A stretch of 41,370 nt of DNA from contig NZ_RHLQ01000030.1 in assembly GCF_003711845.1 (NCBI RefSeq), forward strand, positions 1-41,370, in the 5' to 3' direction. The translations under genes and the position numbers were made by a program. How positions within the stretch are numbered: position 1 is the first letter of the stretch; each line of letters begins with the position of its first letter. The notes under the pieces were generated by a model. The model ran no database searches. It was not told where the DNA came from and saw only the letters and a program-made list of their open reading frames with translations. This DNA comes from Lysinibacillus halotolerans. Its GTDB lineage: Bacteria > Bacillota > Bacilli > Bacillales_A > Planococcaceae. Positions 29,658-39,098 of the stretch are shown piece by piece.

Positions 29658-29924
29658 ATGTTGAAGTATGAAAGGAATAGCTCAATCTATTAGGAAATGA
29701 TTAAATTTGCCTTTAATTTATGATATTTTTATTAATAGGTTTGAATTGGCGCGGTTTAAGGCGATAATATAGTTGATTATATAGGAAGTAATGAAGGCCT
29801 TGTAGTAGATGACCATTGATGTGCAAGAACTTTCAGGTTTTTGTCCTATTTTGTGATTTTTTATGAGAAAAATGGTATTATTATTGATTATTGCCACGCT
29901 TTAGAATAACGGAGGTGTAATGAA
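29658..29924 (+). promoter_or_regulatory. camS-gatC intergenic region with two candidate promoters
   Basis: No gene is seen here. Two promoter candidates are visible. One is TTGAAT (29741-29746), a 16-nt spacer and GATAAT (29763-29768). The other is an extended -10 TGGTATTAT (29873-29881) with TTGTGA (29851-29856) 19 nt before its hexamer, which would start transcription near 29888. I searched for a T-box leader, which sometimes precedes translation genes, and saw none. Confidence 0.4.
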
Positions 29925-30218
29925 ATGGCGAAATTATCAAAAGAAGAAGTAAAACACGTTGCCCATTTAGCGCGACTAGCGATTACTGATGAAGAAGCAG
30001 AGAAATTTGCAAACCAATTAGAAAAAATTACTGATTTTGCCCAAACATTGAGCGAATTAGATACAACGAATGTCAAACCAACATCCCACGTTCTACCGAT
30101 CGTTAACGTTATGCGTGAAGACGTTGCCCAAAAAGGTTTAGATCGTGATGTAATGATGTTAAACGTAAAAGAGCAAGTGGATGGTCAAGTAAAAGTACCA
30201 CCAATTTTAGAAGACTAA
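29925..30218 (+). CDS. gatC: Asp-tRNA(Asn)/Glu-tRNA(Gln) amidotransferase subunit C
   Basis: GatC (97 aa) is the small subunit that wraps GatA and GatB in the GatCAB transamidase. It begins [24 protein letters not shown] and contains [18 protein letters not shown] and the conserved LREDV-like VMREDVAQ segment. ACGGAGGTGTAATGAA gives a strong ribosome site. GatA follows 25 nt later. Confidence 0.96.
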   Translation: MAKLSKEEVKHVAHLARLAITDEEAEKFANQLEKITDFAQTLSELDTTNVKPTSHVLPIVNVMREDVAQKGLDRDVMMLNVKEQVDGQVKVPPILED

Positions 30219-30243
30219 ACCGCGATAAAAAGGAGGGAACTTC

Positions 30244-31707
30244 ATGACGTTATTTGAACGTTCATCGAAAGAATTACAAGAAGGTTTACATAACGGCGAG
30301 ATGAAAATCGCTGATTTAACGAACGAAGCATTTGCTCGCATCGAAAAACTAGATGACGATGTACAAGCTTTCTTAGCTTTAAATAAGGAAAAAGCAATGG
30401 AGCAAAGCTTAGAGTTGGACAAAGTTCCATTTGAACAACGGGGACCATTATTCGGCTTACCAATCGGTGTTAAAGATAACATCGTAACAGAAGGTTTAGA
30501 AACAACTTGTGCTTCTAAAATTTTAGAAGGTTTTATGCCAATTTATGATGCAACAGTAGTTAAAAAACTACGTGAAGCAGGTATGGTAACCGTGGGGAAA
30601 TTGAATATGGATGAATTCGCGATGGGTTCATCTAATGAAAACTCCGCTTATAAAACAACGAAAAACCCATGGAATCTTGAGCATGTACCAGGGGGATCTT
30701 CTGGCGCATCTGCAGCTTCCGTTGCAGCAGGTGAAGTGCCATTTTCTCTAGGTTCAGATACTGGTGGATCAATCCGCCAACCAGCTGCATATTGTGGCGT
30801 AGTAGGTATGAAGCCTACTTATGGTCGTGTATCTCGTTTTGGTTTAGTGGCCTTCGCGTCATCATTAGACCAAATCGGACCAATTACACGTAACGTTTAT
30901 GACAATGCTCTACTTCTTGAAGCAATTGCAGGGGTAGACCCTAACGACTCAACTTCAGCAGATGTACCTATACCAAACTACGTATCGAAATTAGATGGCG
31001 ACATTAAAGGTTTACGTATTGCGGTACCAAAGGAATATTTAGGTGAAGGGGTAAACGAAGAAGTTAGAAATTCCGTATTAGCAGCTCTTGACGTTTTAAA
31101 AGGGTTAGGTGCTACTGTAGAAGAAGTATCCCTTCCTCATTCTAAATATGCTTTAGCAGCTTATTATATCCTTTCATCATCAGAAGCTTCATCTAACCTT
31201 TCCCGTTTTGACGGTATCCGTTATGGTTTCCGTGCAGAAGGCGTGAAAAACTTAATGGAACTTTATAAAGAAACACGAAGCCAAGGTTTTGGTGATGAAG
31301 TAAAACGCCGTATTATGCTTGGAACGTACTCTTTAAGTGCTGGAACTTACGATGCTTACTATAAAAAAGCTCAACAAGTTCGTACGCTTATTAAAGAAGA
31401 TTACGATAAAGTATTTGAAAACTATGATGTGATTGTTGGACCAACAGCACCGACACCTGCTTTCAAAGTCGGTCAAAACATCAACGATCCATTAACGATG
31501 TATGCCAATGATATTTTAACCATTCCGATTAATTTAGCTGGTGTTCCTGCTATTTCTATTCCATGTGGATTTGAAAATGGCTTACCATTAGGTTTACAAA
31601 TTATCGGAAAACATTTCGATGAGGAAACAATCTATCGCACGGCTTACGCTTACGAACAAGCGACAGAATTTCATAAACAAACTCCTCAAATTTGGGAGGG
31701 TAAATAA
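30244..31707 (+). CDS. gatA: Asp-tRNA(Asn)/Glu-tRNA(Gln) amidotransferase subunit A
   Basis: GatA (487 aa) is the amidase subunit that releases ammonia from glutamine for the transamidation of Glu-tRNA(Gln). The Ser-cisSer-Lys triad region is readable: [10 protein letters not shown] (Lys), the amidase signature [33 protein letters not shown] (shared Ser residues), and the [20 protein letters not shown] segment. AAAAGGAGGGAAC precedes the ATG. Placement between gatC and gatB is standard. Confidence 0.97.
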   Translation: MTLFERSSKELQEGLHNGEMKIADLTNEAFARIEKLDDDVQAFLALNKEKAMEQSLELDKVPFEQRGPLFGLPIGVKDNIVTEGLETTCASKILEGFMPIYDATVVKKLREAGMVTVGKLNMDEFAMGSSNENSAYKTTKNPWNLEHVPGGSSGASAASVAAGEVPFSLGSDTGGSIRQPAAYCGVVGMKPTYGRVSRFGLVAFASSLDQIGPITRNVYDNALLLEAIAGVDPNDSTSADVPIPNYVSKLDGDIKGLRIAVPKEYLGEGVNEEVRNSVLAALDVLKGLGATVEEVSLPHSKYALAAYYILSSSEASSNLSRFDGIRYGFRAEGVKNLMELYKETRSQGFGDEVKRRIMLGTYSLSAGTYDAYYKKAQQVRTLIKEDYDKVFENYDVIVGPTAPTPAFKVGQNINDPLTMYANDILTIPINLAGVPAISIPCGFENGLPLGLQIIGKHFDEETIYRTAYAYEQATEFHKQTPQIWEGK

Positions 31708-31709
31708 AT

Positions 31710-33155
31710 ATGAACTTTGAAACAGTTATCGGGTTAGAAGTACACGTAGAATTAAAAACAGAATCGAAAATTTTCTCTCCAGCACCAAACCATTTCGGTG
31801 CTGAACCAAATACAAACACGACAGTAATCGACCTTGGATATCCAGGTGTATTACCTGTGTTAAACAAAAACGTTGTTGATTTTGCGATGAAGGCTGCCTT
31901 AGCTTTAAATATGAAAATTAACCAAGAAACAAAATTTGACCGTAAAAACTATTTCTACCCAGACAATCCGAAGGCTTACCAAATTTCTCAATTTGATAAA
32001 CCAATCGGCTATGATGGTTGGATTGAAATTGAAATCGAAGGTACAGACGGTCAACCAGGGTATACGAAAAAAATTGGTATTACCCGTCTTCATATGGAAG
32101 AAGATGCGGGTAAATTAACCCACGGTGATGGTTATTCATTAGTTGACTTTAACCGTCAAGGTACGCCACTTGTGGAAATCGTATCAGAGCCAGATATTCG
32201 TACGCCAGCTGAAGCTTATGCTTATCTTGAAAAGTTAAAATCAATTATTCAATACACTGGTGTTTCCGATGTGCGTATGGAAGAAGGTTCTTTACGTTGT
32301 GATGCGAATATTTCCCTTCGTCCATACGGTCAAGAAGAATTCGGTACAAAAACAGAGCTTAAAAACTTAAACTCTTTCAACTTTGTTCGAAAAGGTCTTG
32401 AATATGAGGAAAAACGCCAAGCAGAAGTGTTAATGTCTGGTGGCGAAATTAAGCAAGAGACTCGTCGTTTCGATGAAAAAACTGGTAAAACAATTTTAAT
32501 GCGTGTGAAGGAAGGTACAGATGATTACCGTTACTTCCCAGAGCCGGATTTAGTTGATTTAAAAATTGACGATGAATGGTTAGAACGCGTTCGTCAATCG
32601 ATTCCTGAACTTCCAGATGCTCGTAAAAAACGTTATGTTGAAGAGCTTGGGTTAAACGATTACGATGCAAGTGTACTAGTTGTGAACAAAGAGATTTCAG
32701 ATTTCTTTGATGAAATGGTCGTTGCCGGCGCGGATGCGAAGCTTTCTGCGAACTGGTTAATGGGTGATGTGTCAGCTTACTTAAACGCAGAACAAATTGA
32801 AATTAGTCAAACGGCATTAACACCAGAGAATTTAGCAAGTATGGTGAAATTAATTGCAAATGGTACAATTTCATCTAAAATTGCGAAAAAAGTTTTCAGT
32901 GAATTAGTGAAAAACGGTGGAGATGCTGAGAAGATTGTGAAAGAAAAAGGGTTAGTTCAAATTTCTGACCCAGCTGTATTACTTGGCTTAGTAACAGAAG
33001 TGTTAGATGCGAACCCGCAATCTATCGAAGACTTTAAAAACGGTAAAGACCGTGCAATTGGCTTCTTAGTAGGTCAAATTATGAAAGCTTCTAAAGGACA
33101 AGCGAACCCACCAATGGTAAACAAAATTCTTCTTGAAGAAATTAATAAACGCTAA
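31710..33155 (+). CDS. gatB: Asp-tRNA(Asn)/Glu-tRNA(Gln) amidotransferase subunit B
   Basis: GatB (481 aa) is the kinase and transamidase subunit that activates the tRNA-bound glutamate with ATP. Conserved features are [32 protein letters not shown] [12 protein letters not shown], the [16 protein letters not shown] motif and the C-terminal YqeY-like tail ([12 protein letters not shown] end). It is adjacent to gatA (2-nt gap). Full-length with no disruption. A moderate terminator follows. Confidence 0.97.
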   Translation: MNFETVIGLEVHVELKTESKIFSPAPNHFGAEPNTNTTVIDLGYPGVLPVLNKNVVDFAMKAALALNMKINQETKFDRKNYFYPDNPKAYQISQFDKPIGYDGWIEIEIEGTDGQPGYTKKIGITRLHMEEDAGKLTHGDGYSLVDFNRQGTPLVEIVSEPDIRTPAEAYAYLEKLKSIIQYTGVSDVRMEEGSLRCDANISLRPYGQEEFGTKTELKNLNSFNFVRKGLEYEEKRQAEVLMSGGEIKQETRRFDEKTGKTILMRVKEGTDDYRYFPEPDLVDLKIDDEWLERVRQSIPELPDARKKRYVEELGLNDYDASVLVVNKEISDFFDEMVVAGADAKLSANWLMGDVSAYLNAEQIEISQTALTPENLASMVKLIANGTISSKIAKKVFSELVKNGGDAEKIVKEKGLVQISDPAVLLGLVTEVLDANPQSIEDFKNGKDRAIGFLVGQIMKASKGQANPPMVNKILLEEINKR

Positions 33156-33164
33156 TTAGTATTT

Positions 33165-33204
33165 GCCCCTATCATTCCAATGAAAGTTGGTTTGTAGGGG
33201 TTTC
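33165..33204 (+). terminator. gatCAB terminator
   Basis: The stem CCCCTA (33166-33171) / TAGGGG (33195-33200) contains an inner CCAA/TTGG hairpin and is followed by TTTCTTC. It is moderately convincing because the T run is interrupted. Confidence 0.55.
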
Positions 33205-33274
33205 TTCGTCCAATCCTAAAAATTGTAATTTGCCCACATTTTATGCAAAATAAAAGAAAAAGGGGGAGTAAATA

Positions 33275-33844
33275 ATGAAAACAGAACAACAATATTTTGA
33301 AGAATCCATCCCAATGGCCCAGTATATGGAACAAATGACGACGCCTATATTAAAAGAGAAAAGTTTTGCAGTATACGAAAATTTCAATGTAAATCCGAAT
33401 GATGAACTTTTCCCATTATTAAAAGAGGAAAAACCTCATATTTTAGCCATTACGGAAGATTGGTGTGGCGATGCGATGCTAAATAATGCGGTTATTCGTA
33501 AAATAGCTGAAGAAGCGGATTTAGAAATTCGCTGCGCTTTCCGAGATGCGGATACCGATTTAATCGATCGCTATTTAACAAATGGCGGAAGGGCTATTCC
33601 AATCTATTTATTGTTAAATGAACAAGGTGAAGTGATTGGGAAATGGGGGCCTCGTGCACCAGAATTACAACAATTAGTGACAGAAATGCGGGCACAATTA
33701 CCAGAAAAAGGAGACCCAACATTTGAACAAAAGCAAAAAGAAATGTATACTTCTATGCAGGACAAATTTGTTCATGATCCTCAATGTGCACAATGGGTTT
33801 ATGAAGATATGAAAAAAGTACTATCAAAAGCTATACAAAAATAA
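33275..33844 (+). CDS. thioredoxin-fold family protein with WCGD site
   Basis: This 189-aa protein has a thioredoxin-like fold of the Thioredoxin_9 type. The active-site position reads EDWCGDAML with Cys64 alone; the second Cys of CxxC is replaced (W-C-G-D). The cis-Pro loop appears as GGRAIPIYLLLNEQGEVIGKWGPR. A conserved N-terminal helical region (residues 1-45) and a C-terminal helical extension (about 145-189) flank the core. With a single cysteine it may work as a monothiol or bacilliredoxin-like enzyme, or be non-catalytic. It stands alone between terminators. AAGGGGGAG precedes the ATG. No specific gene name is recognised. Confidence 0.78.
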   Translation: MKTEQQYFEESIPMAQYMEQMTTPILKEKSFAVYENFNVNPNDELFPLLKEEKPHILAITEDWCGDAMLNNAVIRKIAEEADLEIRCAFRDADTDLIDRYLTNGGRAIPIYLLLNEQGEVIGKWGPRAPELQQLVTEMRAQLPEKGDPTFEQKQKEMYTSMQDKFVHDPQCAQWVYEDMKKVLSKAIQK

Positions 33845-33853
33845 AGTTTTAAC

Positions 33854-33899
33854 GGAAAGGTCCTTTGAAAGTTCTTCTTACTTAGGACTTTCCCTTTTG
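33854..33899 (+). terminator. terminator after the thioredoxin-fold gene
   Basis: The stem GGAAAG/CTTTCC (33854-33859 and 33888-33893) plus TCCT/AGGA, with a bulged G60, is followed by CTTTTGTT. Confidence 0.6.
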
Positions 33900-33944
33900 T
33901 TGAAAAGTTTTATACATATTACGAAGTATAGGATGGAAGATAAA

Positions 33945-34868
33945 ATGAAAAGAGCAAGAATCATTTACAACCCCACATCAGGTAGAGAGCTTTTTAAAAG
34001 AAACTTACCTGAAGTTTTAGAGAAGCTTGAAATTGCCGGGTACGAAACATCATGCCACGCAACAACTTGTGAAGGAGATGCGAAACAAGCAGCCGCACAA
34101 GCTGTAGAAAGAGGTTTTGATATTATCATTGCTGCTGGTGGTGATGGTACACTAAATGAAGTAGTAGCAGGGATGAGTCCTTATGAAAATCGACCGAAGT
34201 TAGGTGTAGTACCAATGGGAACGACGAATGATTTTGCAAGGGCCATTCGAGTTCCGCGTAAAATCGACGAGGCCATCGATATCATTATAAAAGGCGATAC
34301 AATACCAGTCGATGTCGGGTTAATAAATGATGACCGTTATTTCATTAATATTGCTGCAGGTGGGCGTATAACGGAATTAACATACGAAGTACCGAGTAAA
34401 ATGAAAACACTTCTCGGTCAACTTGCTTATTATTTAAAAGGAATTGAAATGATTCCTTCCATAAAAGCGACGAATATGCGCATCGAATTTGATGGGGAAG
34501 TTTTCGAAGGAGATGCCATGATGTTTTTATGTGGATTAACAAACTCTGTTGGTGGGTTTGAAAAAATAGCACCAGATGCAAGTATTAACGATGGATTATT
34601 CACTATGATGATCCTGAAGAAATGTAGCATTGCGGATTTTATAAAAGTGGCATCTTTAGCACTCCGCGGGGAACACTTAAATGATCCGAATGTGATTTAC
34701 CGAAAGGCAAGTGTAGTGAAAGTTTCCAACGTGGATGAAAATGAAACGATTCATATTAACTTAGATGGTGAGTATGGTGGGGATGCACCCGTTACTTTTA
34801 CTAACTTAAAACGCCATATTGAAGTATTCGTTCCAATCGAGGATATTCGTGAATTGGACCGAGTGTAA
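33945..34868 (+). CDS. dgkB: diacylglycerol kinase
   Basis: DgkB (307 aa) is the soluble diacylglycerol kinase that returns diacylglycerol, released during lipoteichoic acid synthesis, to phosphatidic acid. The catalytic domain shows IYNPTSGRE, the nucleotide loop AAGGDGTLNEVVAGM and GVVPMGTTNDFARA. The C-terminal part carries FINIAAGGRITELTYE and the LDGEYGGDAPV segment. The frame is open from 33897, but the ATG at 33945 (MKRARIIYNPTSG) matches the family start and has GGATGGAAG upstream. It lies in the gatCAB-dgkB-rlmD order known from Bacillus. Confidence 0.95.
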   Translation: MKRARIIYNPTSGRELFKRNLPEVLEKLEIAGYETSCHATTCEGDAKQAAAQAVERGFDIIIAAGGDGTLNEVVAGMSPYENRPKLGVVPMGTTNDFARAIRVPRKIDEAIDIIIKGDTIPVDVGLINDDRYFINIAAGGRITELTYEVPSKMKTLLGQLAYYLKGIEMIPSIKATNMRIEFDGEVFEGDAMMFLCGLTNSVGGFEKIAPDASINDGLFTMMILKKCSIADFIKVASLALRGEHLNDPNVIYRKASVVKVSNVDENETIHINLDGEYGGDAPVTFTNLKRHIEVFVPIEDIRELDRV

Positions 34869-34880
34869 TTAGCAGGAATG

Positions 34881-34926
34881 ACCTGTATAAATGTTAGGGT
34901 AAACTAACGTTTATACAGGTTTTTTA
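34881..34926 (+). terminator. dgkB terminator
   Basis: A 17-bp stem, ACCTGTATAAATGTTAG (34881-34897) with CTAACGTTTATACAGGT (34904-34920), has one T-G pair and a 6-nt loop, and is followed by TTTTTTATTTT. Confidence 0.95.
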
Positions 34927-35020
34927 TTTTGAAAAAATGTTTGAAAGGATACTACCAGTTCTAATTAACACCGTTCAACTTCTACAAAAATGGGCATAAT
35001 GGCTGTAAGGGGAGAGACAA

Positions 35021-35113
35021 ATGTATAAAAAACAAGAAAAATGGCTAATTTACTTAAGTTTTGGAGTAGCAGCAATTATGTTGCTATCGATTTTAGGTCG
35101 ATTATTTAGTTAG
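35021..35113 (+). CDS. 30-aa single-span membrane protein upstream of cydA
   Basis: This short ORF reads MYKKQEKWLIYLSFGVAA then IMLLSILGRLFS: a basic, hydrophilic N-terminus (residues 1-7) followed by a hydrophobic span (about 9-25) and a short end. AAGGGGAGAG (35008-35016) gives a good ribosome site. The stop at 35113 is 13 nt before the TTG of cydA, and the cydA ribosome site overlaps the stop, so coupling is likely. I do not recognise a named family. Small single-span peptides are known accessory subunits of bd oxidases (CydX, CydS, CydH), so an accessory or assembly role is possible. Coding status is supported by the ribosome site and spacing only. Confidence 0.6.
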   Translation: MYKKQEKWLIYLSFGVAAIMLLSILGRLFS

Positions 35114-35126
35114 GGAGGACTTATTT

Positions 35127-36473
35127 TTGATTAACGAGTCAGCGGTGTTTTGGAGTCGAGTACTAACTGAAACAACCTTATCTTTTCATATTATTTATGC
35201 AACAATCGGCGTCGGCGTTCCGTTGATGATTATGATTGCCCAATGGGTCGGTTATCGAAATAATGATGAACATTACATTTTACTGGCAAGACGCTGGGCT
35301 AGAGGATTTGTCATTACGGTAGCCGTTGGGGTTGTTACAGGGACGGCAATTGGTTTACAGCTTTCTCTATTATGGCCAAACTTTATGGAGCTAGCAGGAC
35401 AAGTCATTTCGTTACCTTTATTTATGGAAACCTTTGCCTTTTTCTTTGAAGCAATTTTCTTAGGTATTTATTTATATACTTGGGATCGTTTTGATAGTCA
35501 AAAGAAGCATATGCTGTTGCTCATACCTGTTGCCATCGGAGCATCGATGTCAGCGGTATTTATCACAATCGTCAATTCATTTATGAACGCGCCTCAAGGG
35601 TTCGATGTAGTAAACGGAAAGTTAGTCAATATTCAACCGTTAATCGCCATGTTTAACCCTGCAATGCCAACAAAAGTAACCCACGTCCTCGTTACAGCCT
35701 TTATGACTGCAGCGTTTATATTGGCATCCATCGCAGCCTTCCGTTTATTAAAGGGTTCAGATCATATTTATCATAAAAAAGCACTTTATCTTGTAATGAA
35801 ATGTGGTCTTATTTTTTCGATTGCATCGGCCATTATTGGGGACTTTTCAGGAAAATATTTGGCTGAGTATCAGCCAGAAAAGTTAGCAGCTGCCGAATGG
35901 CATTTTGAGACGGAGGAAGGGGCCGATCTTATCCTATTCGGGATTATGAATGATGGAGAGGTAAAGTATGAAATTACCATTCCTTATGGGTTAAGTATAT
36001 TAGCCTTTAGTAATCCGATGGCTGAAGTAATTGGGTTAAATGAATTTCCGGAAGATGAAAGACCTCCCCTTTATATCCATTATTTATTTAATTTAATGGT
36101 GTTTATCGGGATGTTCATGGTTCTTGTTTCCTTTATTTATTTAGTCGGGAAATGGCGTGGCTGGTCGTTTATCGCAAGCAAATGGTATCGATGGGTAGTC
36201 GTAGCGGGAGGCCCGTTATCGGTCATTGCCATTGAAGCGGGTTGGTGGTTAGCAGAAGTCGGAAGGCAACCGTGGATATTGCGAGGGATAATGCGGACAG
36301 AGCAAGGGGCAACGACAAGTGGAAATGTAGATTTGATGCTCCTTCTATTTTGTATTTTATATATTGTGCTAGGGATAGGTAGTATCGTCGTCTTATCAAG
36401 AATGTTTCGTTCCAATCCTATTGAAAAGGAAATTGAAGACAGGGAATCGGAAAAGGGTGGTGAAGTGCGATGA
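35127..36473 (+). CDS. cydA: cytochrome bd-type ubiquinol oxidase subunit I
   Basis: CydA (448 aa) is the heme-bearing quinol-oxidising subunit of a bd-type terminal oxidase in the cytoplasmic membrane. Features include the early heme ligand His21 (LSFHIIYATIGVG), several membrane spans and the GRQPW motif (about residues 379-383) in EVGRQPWILRGIMRTEQGATT. The short length and compact loop after the sixth helix fit the short-Q-loop (CIO or Bacillus YthA-like) group rather than E. coli-long CydA. The start is TTG at 35127, with AGGGAGGA (35112-35119) 8 nt upstream. It overlaps cydB by 4 nt. Confidence 0.94.
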   Translation: MINESAVFWSRVLTETTLSFHIIYATIGVGVPLMIMIAQWVGYRNNDEHYILLARRWARGFVITVAVGVVTGTAIGLQLSLLWPNFMELAGQVISLPLFMETFAFFFEAIFLGIYLYTWDRFDSQKKHMLLLIPVAIGASMSAVFITIVNSFMNAPQGFDVVNGKLVNIQPLIAMFNPAMPTKVTHVLVTAFMTAAFILASIAAFRLLKGSDHIYHKKALYLVMKCGLIFSIASAIIGDFSGKYLAEYQPEKLAAAEWHFETEEGADLILFGIMNDGEVKYEITIPYGLSILAFSNPMAEVIGLNEFPEDERPPLYIHYLFNLMVFIGMFMVLVSFIYLVGKWRGWSFIASKWYRWVVVAGGPLSVIAIEAGWWLAEVGRQPWILRGIMRTEQGATTSGNVDLMLLLFCILYIVLGIGSIVVLSRMFRSNPIEKEIEDRESEKGGEVR

Positions 36474-37495
36474 ATCTTGAAGTGTTAGGAATTTCTGTAT
36501 TATGGATATTTCTATTTGGTTATGTCATTGTGGCATCCATTGATTTTGGAGCAGGATTTTTTAATGCCTATAGTTTATTAACCGATCGATCCCATATTCT
36601 AACGGAGATTATTAAGCGCTATTTATCACCGGTTTGGGAAGTGACGAACGTATTTCTTGTATTCTTTTTCGTAGGTATCGTTGGATTTTTTCCCCAAACA
36701 GCTTTTTATTATGGAACGATTTTACTTGTGCCAGTGAGCATTTCATTATTGTTGTTAGCCATCCGGGGTTCCTATTATGCCTTTGAATCTTATGGTTCAG
36801 CAGGCCATAAAGGGTATGCCTTTGCCTATGGGCTAGCGGGGTTGTTAATTCCTGCATCCCTTTCAGTCGTTTTTACCATTTCGGAAGGTGGCTTCGTTGA
36901 GATGGTAAACGGACAGCCTGTATTAGATTATTGGGCGCTATATACAAGCCCCCTTTCTTGGAGCATTGTGTTATTAAGTATTTCAGCAGTTCTTTATATA
37001 TCTGCGGTCTTTTTAACTTGGTATGCATGGAAAGCTAAGGATTTAGAAGCAAGTAACTTAATGAGAAAATATGCCCTAATCTGGTCTGTCCCATTAATTA
37101 TTACAGCCTTCGGGATTATCGTAGAGTTACGCGGTCATAATGTAGAACATTATGAGAACATCGTCGCTATATGGCCTTTATTTGCACTTTCGGGATTATT
37201 ATTTTTAGTTACGGTTTGGTTTATTTGGAAAAAGAGGTCATATGGTACGGCAGTAATTTTATTAATACTTCAATTTGCCTTTGCCTTTTTTGCCTATGGT
37301 GGTTCCCATTATCCGTATTTGTTATATCCATATTTAACAATACACGCTGGATTTACAAATAAAGAGATGGCGATTGCTTTAGTCATTGCCTTTATACTTG
37401 GTTTATGTTTATTGCTTCCATCCCTATATTTATTGTTCCGTTTATTTTTATTCAATAAAGACTATGTTACTGGCAAGAGTAACGATCATGCATAG
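36470..37495 (+). CDS. cydB: cytochrome bd-type ubiquinol oxidase subunit II
   Basis: CydB (341 aa) is the partner subunit with about eight membrane spans. It begins MNLEVLGISVLWIFLFGYVI followed by ASIDFGAGFFNAYSLLTDR, a family pattern (DFGxG). The start overlaps cydA (ATGA). The C-terminus ends in a charged stretch before a small CydS-type ORF 12 nt later. No CydCD transporter genes are present in this window. Confidence 0.95.
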   Translation: MNLEVLGISVLWIFLFGYVIVASIDFGAGFFNAYSLLTDRSHILTEIIKRYLSPVWEVTNVFLVFFFVGIVGFFPQTAFYYGTILLVPVSISLLLLAIRGSYYAFESYGSAGHKGYAFAYGLAGLLIPASLSVVFTISEGGFVEMVNGQPVLDYWALYTSPLSWSIVLLSISAVLYISAVFLTWYAWKAKDLEASNLMRKYALIWSVPLIITAFGIIVELRGHNVEHYENIVAIWPLFALSGLLFLVTVWFIWKKRSYGTAVILLILQFAFAFFAYGGSHYPYLLYPYLTIHAGFTNKEMAIALVIAFILGLCLLLPSLYLLFRLFLFNKDYVTGKSNDHA

Positions 37496-37507
37496 GAGTG
37501 ATACAAA

Positions 37508-37621
37508 ATGAACGAGTTCATGATTTTTGTCGCCCCCTTTATAATAACTATTGTGTCAATTGTGCTGGCATTTCTATTAGCACCGATGGATAAAATCGTA
37601 AAGGATGAAGAAGTAAAATGA
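37508..37621 (+). CDS. cydS: CydS-type small subunit of bd oxidase
   Basis: This 37-aa ORF encodes a single-span membrane peptide: MNEFMIFVAPFIITIV then SIVLAFLLAPMDKIVKDEEVK. A short N-terminus is followed by one hydrophobic span (residues 4-25) and a charged C-terminal tail. AGGAGTG (37494-37500) supports the ATG. The gene directly follows cydB, as CydS (YthC) does in Geobacillus and Bacillus, where it is a structural subunit next to heme b558. Its length is close to the known 29-37 aa. A terminator begins at once after the stop. Confidence 0.8.
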   Translation: MNEFMIFVAPFIITIVSIVLAFLLAPMDKIVKDEEVK

Positions 37622-37624
37622 GGA

Positions 37625-37653
37625 AGGGCTGCTGTTAAAGTAGCTCTTTTTTT
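37625..37653 (+). terminator. cyd operon terminator
   Basis: The 9-bp stem AGGGCTGCT (37625-37633) / AGTAGCTCT (37639-37647) with two G-T pairs is followed by seven T residues. Confidence 0.8.
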
Positions 37654-37736
37654 AAAATGAGATAAATTTCGTGCAAAAGTAGAGATTTTTACCCTCCACT
37701 TGTTTTACAATAGAAGAATTGAATGGAGGACGGAAC

Positions 37737-39098
37737 ATGGTAGCACCAGTAAAGAAAAATGATCGAAAAATCGTTTTAGTAGAAGATTTAACCCATGATG
37801 GAAATGGTGTGGCGAAAATCGACGGTTATCCGTTGTTTATTCAAGGCGCCCTTCCACAAGAAACGGTTGAAGTACATGTATTAAAAACTTTAAAAAATTA
37901 CGGCTTTGCAAAAATCGTAGATATAAAAGAAGAATCTCCAGATCGAGTGAAAGCCCCATGTATTTATTTTGGAAAATGTGGTGGTTGCCAGCTGCAACAT
38001 TTATCTTATGAAGGGCAGCTGAAATGGAAAGAAAACATGGTACGTAACGTTATGAAACGGATTGGCAAAATCGATGCGCCAGTATTGCCAGTGAAAGGGA
38101 TGCAAGATCCGTGGAATTATCGTAATAAATCCCAAATTCCATTTACTCAAACGGAAACGGGTCCGATTGCGGGATTTTATAAATCAAAAACCCACGATAT
38201 TGTCGACATGGAACGTTGTATTATTCAAGTAGAAGAAGCAGATCAAATCATGGCGAACTTGAAAAAGGAACTAATGGACATCGGTTTACAACCATACAAC
38301 GAAGAGTCCCATCGAGGCATGCTTCGCCACGTCGTTATTCGAAAAGGGCGAGCAACAGGGGAAGTAATGGTCGTGTTAGTGACGAATAAACATAAGTTCC
38401 CACAAAAAGACGCAGCAATTGCATTGATCCGCAAGCTTGTCCCAAATGTGACATCGATTGTACAAAACGTTAATATCGAAAAAACGAATGTGATTTTAGG
38501 AAATGAAACGATTACCCTTTGGGGAAAAGATTTTATTGAGGATACAATTGGTAATGTCCGCTTTGAAATTTCAGCTCGTTCCTTCTACCAAGTAAATCCT
38601 GTACAAACAGAAGTGCTATATAAGCAAGCGTTAGATTATGCCCAATTATCCGGGGATGAAACGGTTATTGATGCTTATTGTGGGATTGGGACGATTTCGT
38701 TATTTTTAGCGGAGAAAGCAAAACAAGTGCTAGGAGTAGAAATCGTAGAACAAGCCATTGAAGATGCTAAACGTAACGCCGAATTAAACGGCTTTACAAA
38801 TACGTATTTTGAAGCCGGCCCAGCAGAGGAAGTAATTCCACGTTGGTATGCTGAAGGTAAAAAAGCGGATGTACTAGTCGTCGATCCACCACGAAAAGGC
38901 TGCGATGAGGCATTGCTCAATACCATTATTGAGCAAAAACCAAAGCGAGTAGTTTACGTCTCCTGTAATCCAGCGACCTTAGCGCGGGACTTACGGGTAC
39001 TCGAGGATGGCGGCTACAAAACAAAAGAAATCCAACCCGTAGACATGTTCCCGCAAACGACGCACTGTGAAGCGGTGGCGTGGTTGGAATTAGTATAA
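37737..39098 (+). CDS. rlmD: 23S rRNA (uracil-C5)-methyltransferase, RlmD/RlmCD type
   Basis: This 453-aa TrmA-family RNA methyltransferase corresponds to B. subtilis YefA (RlmCD), which methylates U747 and U1939 of 23S rRNA. An N-terminal TRAM domain (residues 9-65) precedes 4Fe-4S cysteines Cys75, Cys81, Cys84 (CIYFGKCGGCQ) and a later Cys near 161 (DMERCIIQ). The C-terminal domain binds SAM (DAYCGIGTISLFLAEKA) and has the catalytic Cys near 410 in VSCNPATLARDL, plus DPPRKGCD. The ATG at 37737 follows ATGGAGGAC; a TTG 18 nt earlier is rejected. A weak -10 TACAAT (37706-37711) precedes it. Confidence 0.95.
   Translation: MVAPVKKNDRKIVLVEDLTHDGNGVAKIDGYPLFIQGALPQETVEVHVLKTLKNYGFAKIVDIKEESPDRVKAPCIYFGKCGGCQLQHLSYEGQLKWKENMVRNVMKRIGKIDAPVLPVKGMQDPWNYRNKSQIPFTQTETGPIAGFYKSKTHDIVDMERCIIQVEEADQIMANLKKELMDIGLQPYNEESHRGMLRHVVIRKGRATGEVMVVLVTNKHKFPQKDAAIALIRKLVPNVTSIVQNVNIEKTNVILGNETITLWGKDFIEDTIGNVRFEISARSFYQVNPVQTEVLYKQALDYAQLSGDETVIDAYCGIGTISLFLAEKAKQVLGVEIVEQAIEDAKRNAELNGFTNTYFEAGPAEEVIPRWYAEGKKADVLVVDPPRKGCDEALLNTIIEQKPKRVVYVSCNPATLARDLRVLEDGGYKTKEIQPVDMFPQTTHCEAVAWLELV

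Noticed and set aside
34927-35020. Rex-type palindrome expected upstream of a cyd operon
   Set aside because: I looked for TTGTGA-N6-TCACAA or a close form and saw none. The only promoter candidate (TTCAAC at 34974-34979, CATAAT at 34995-35000) has a 15-nt spacer and is weak.
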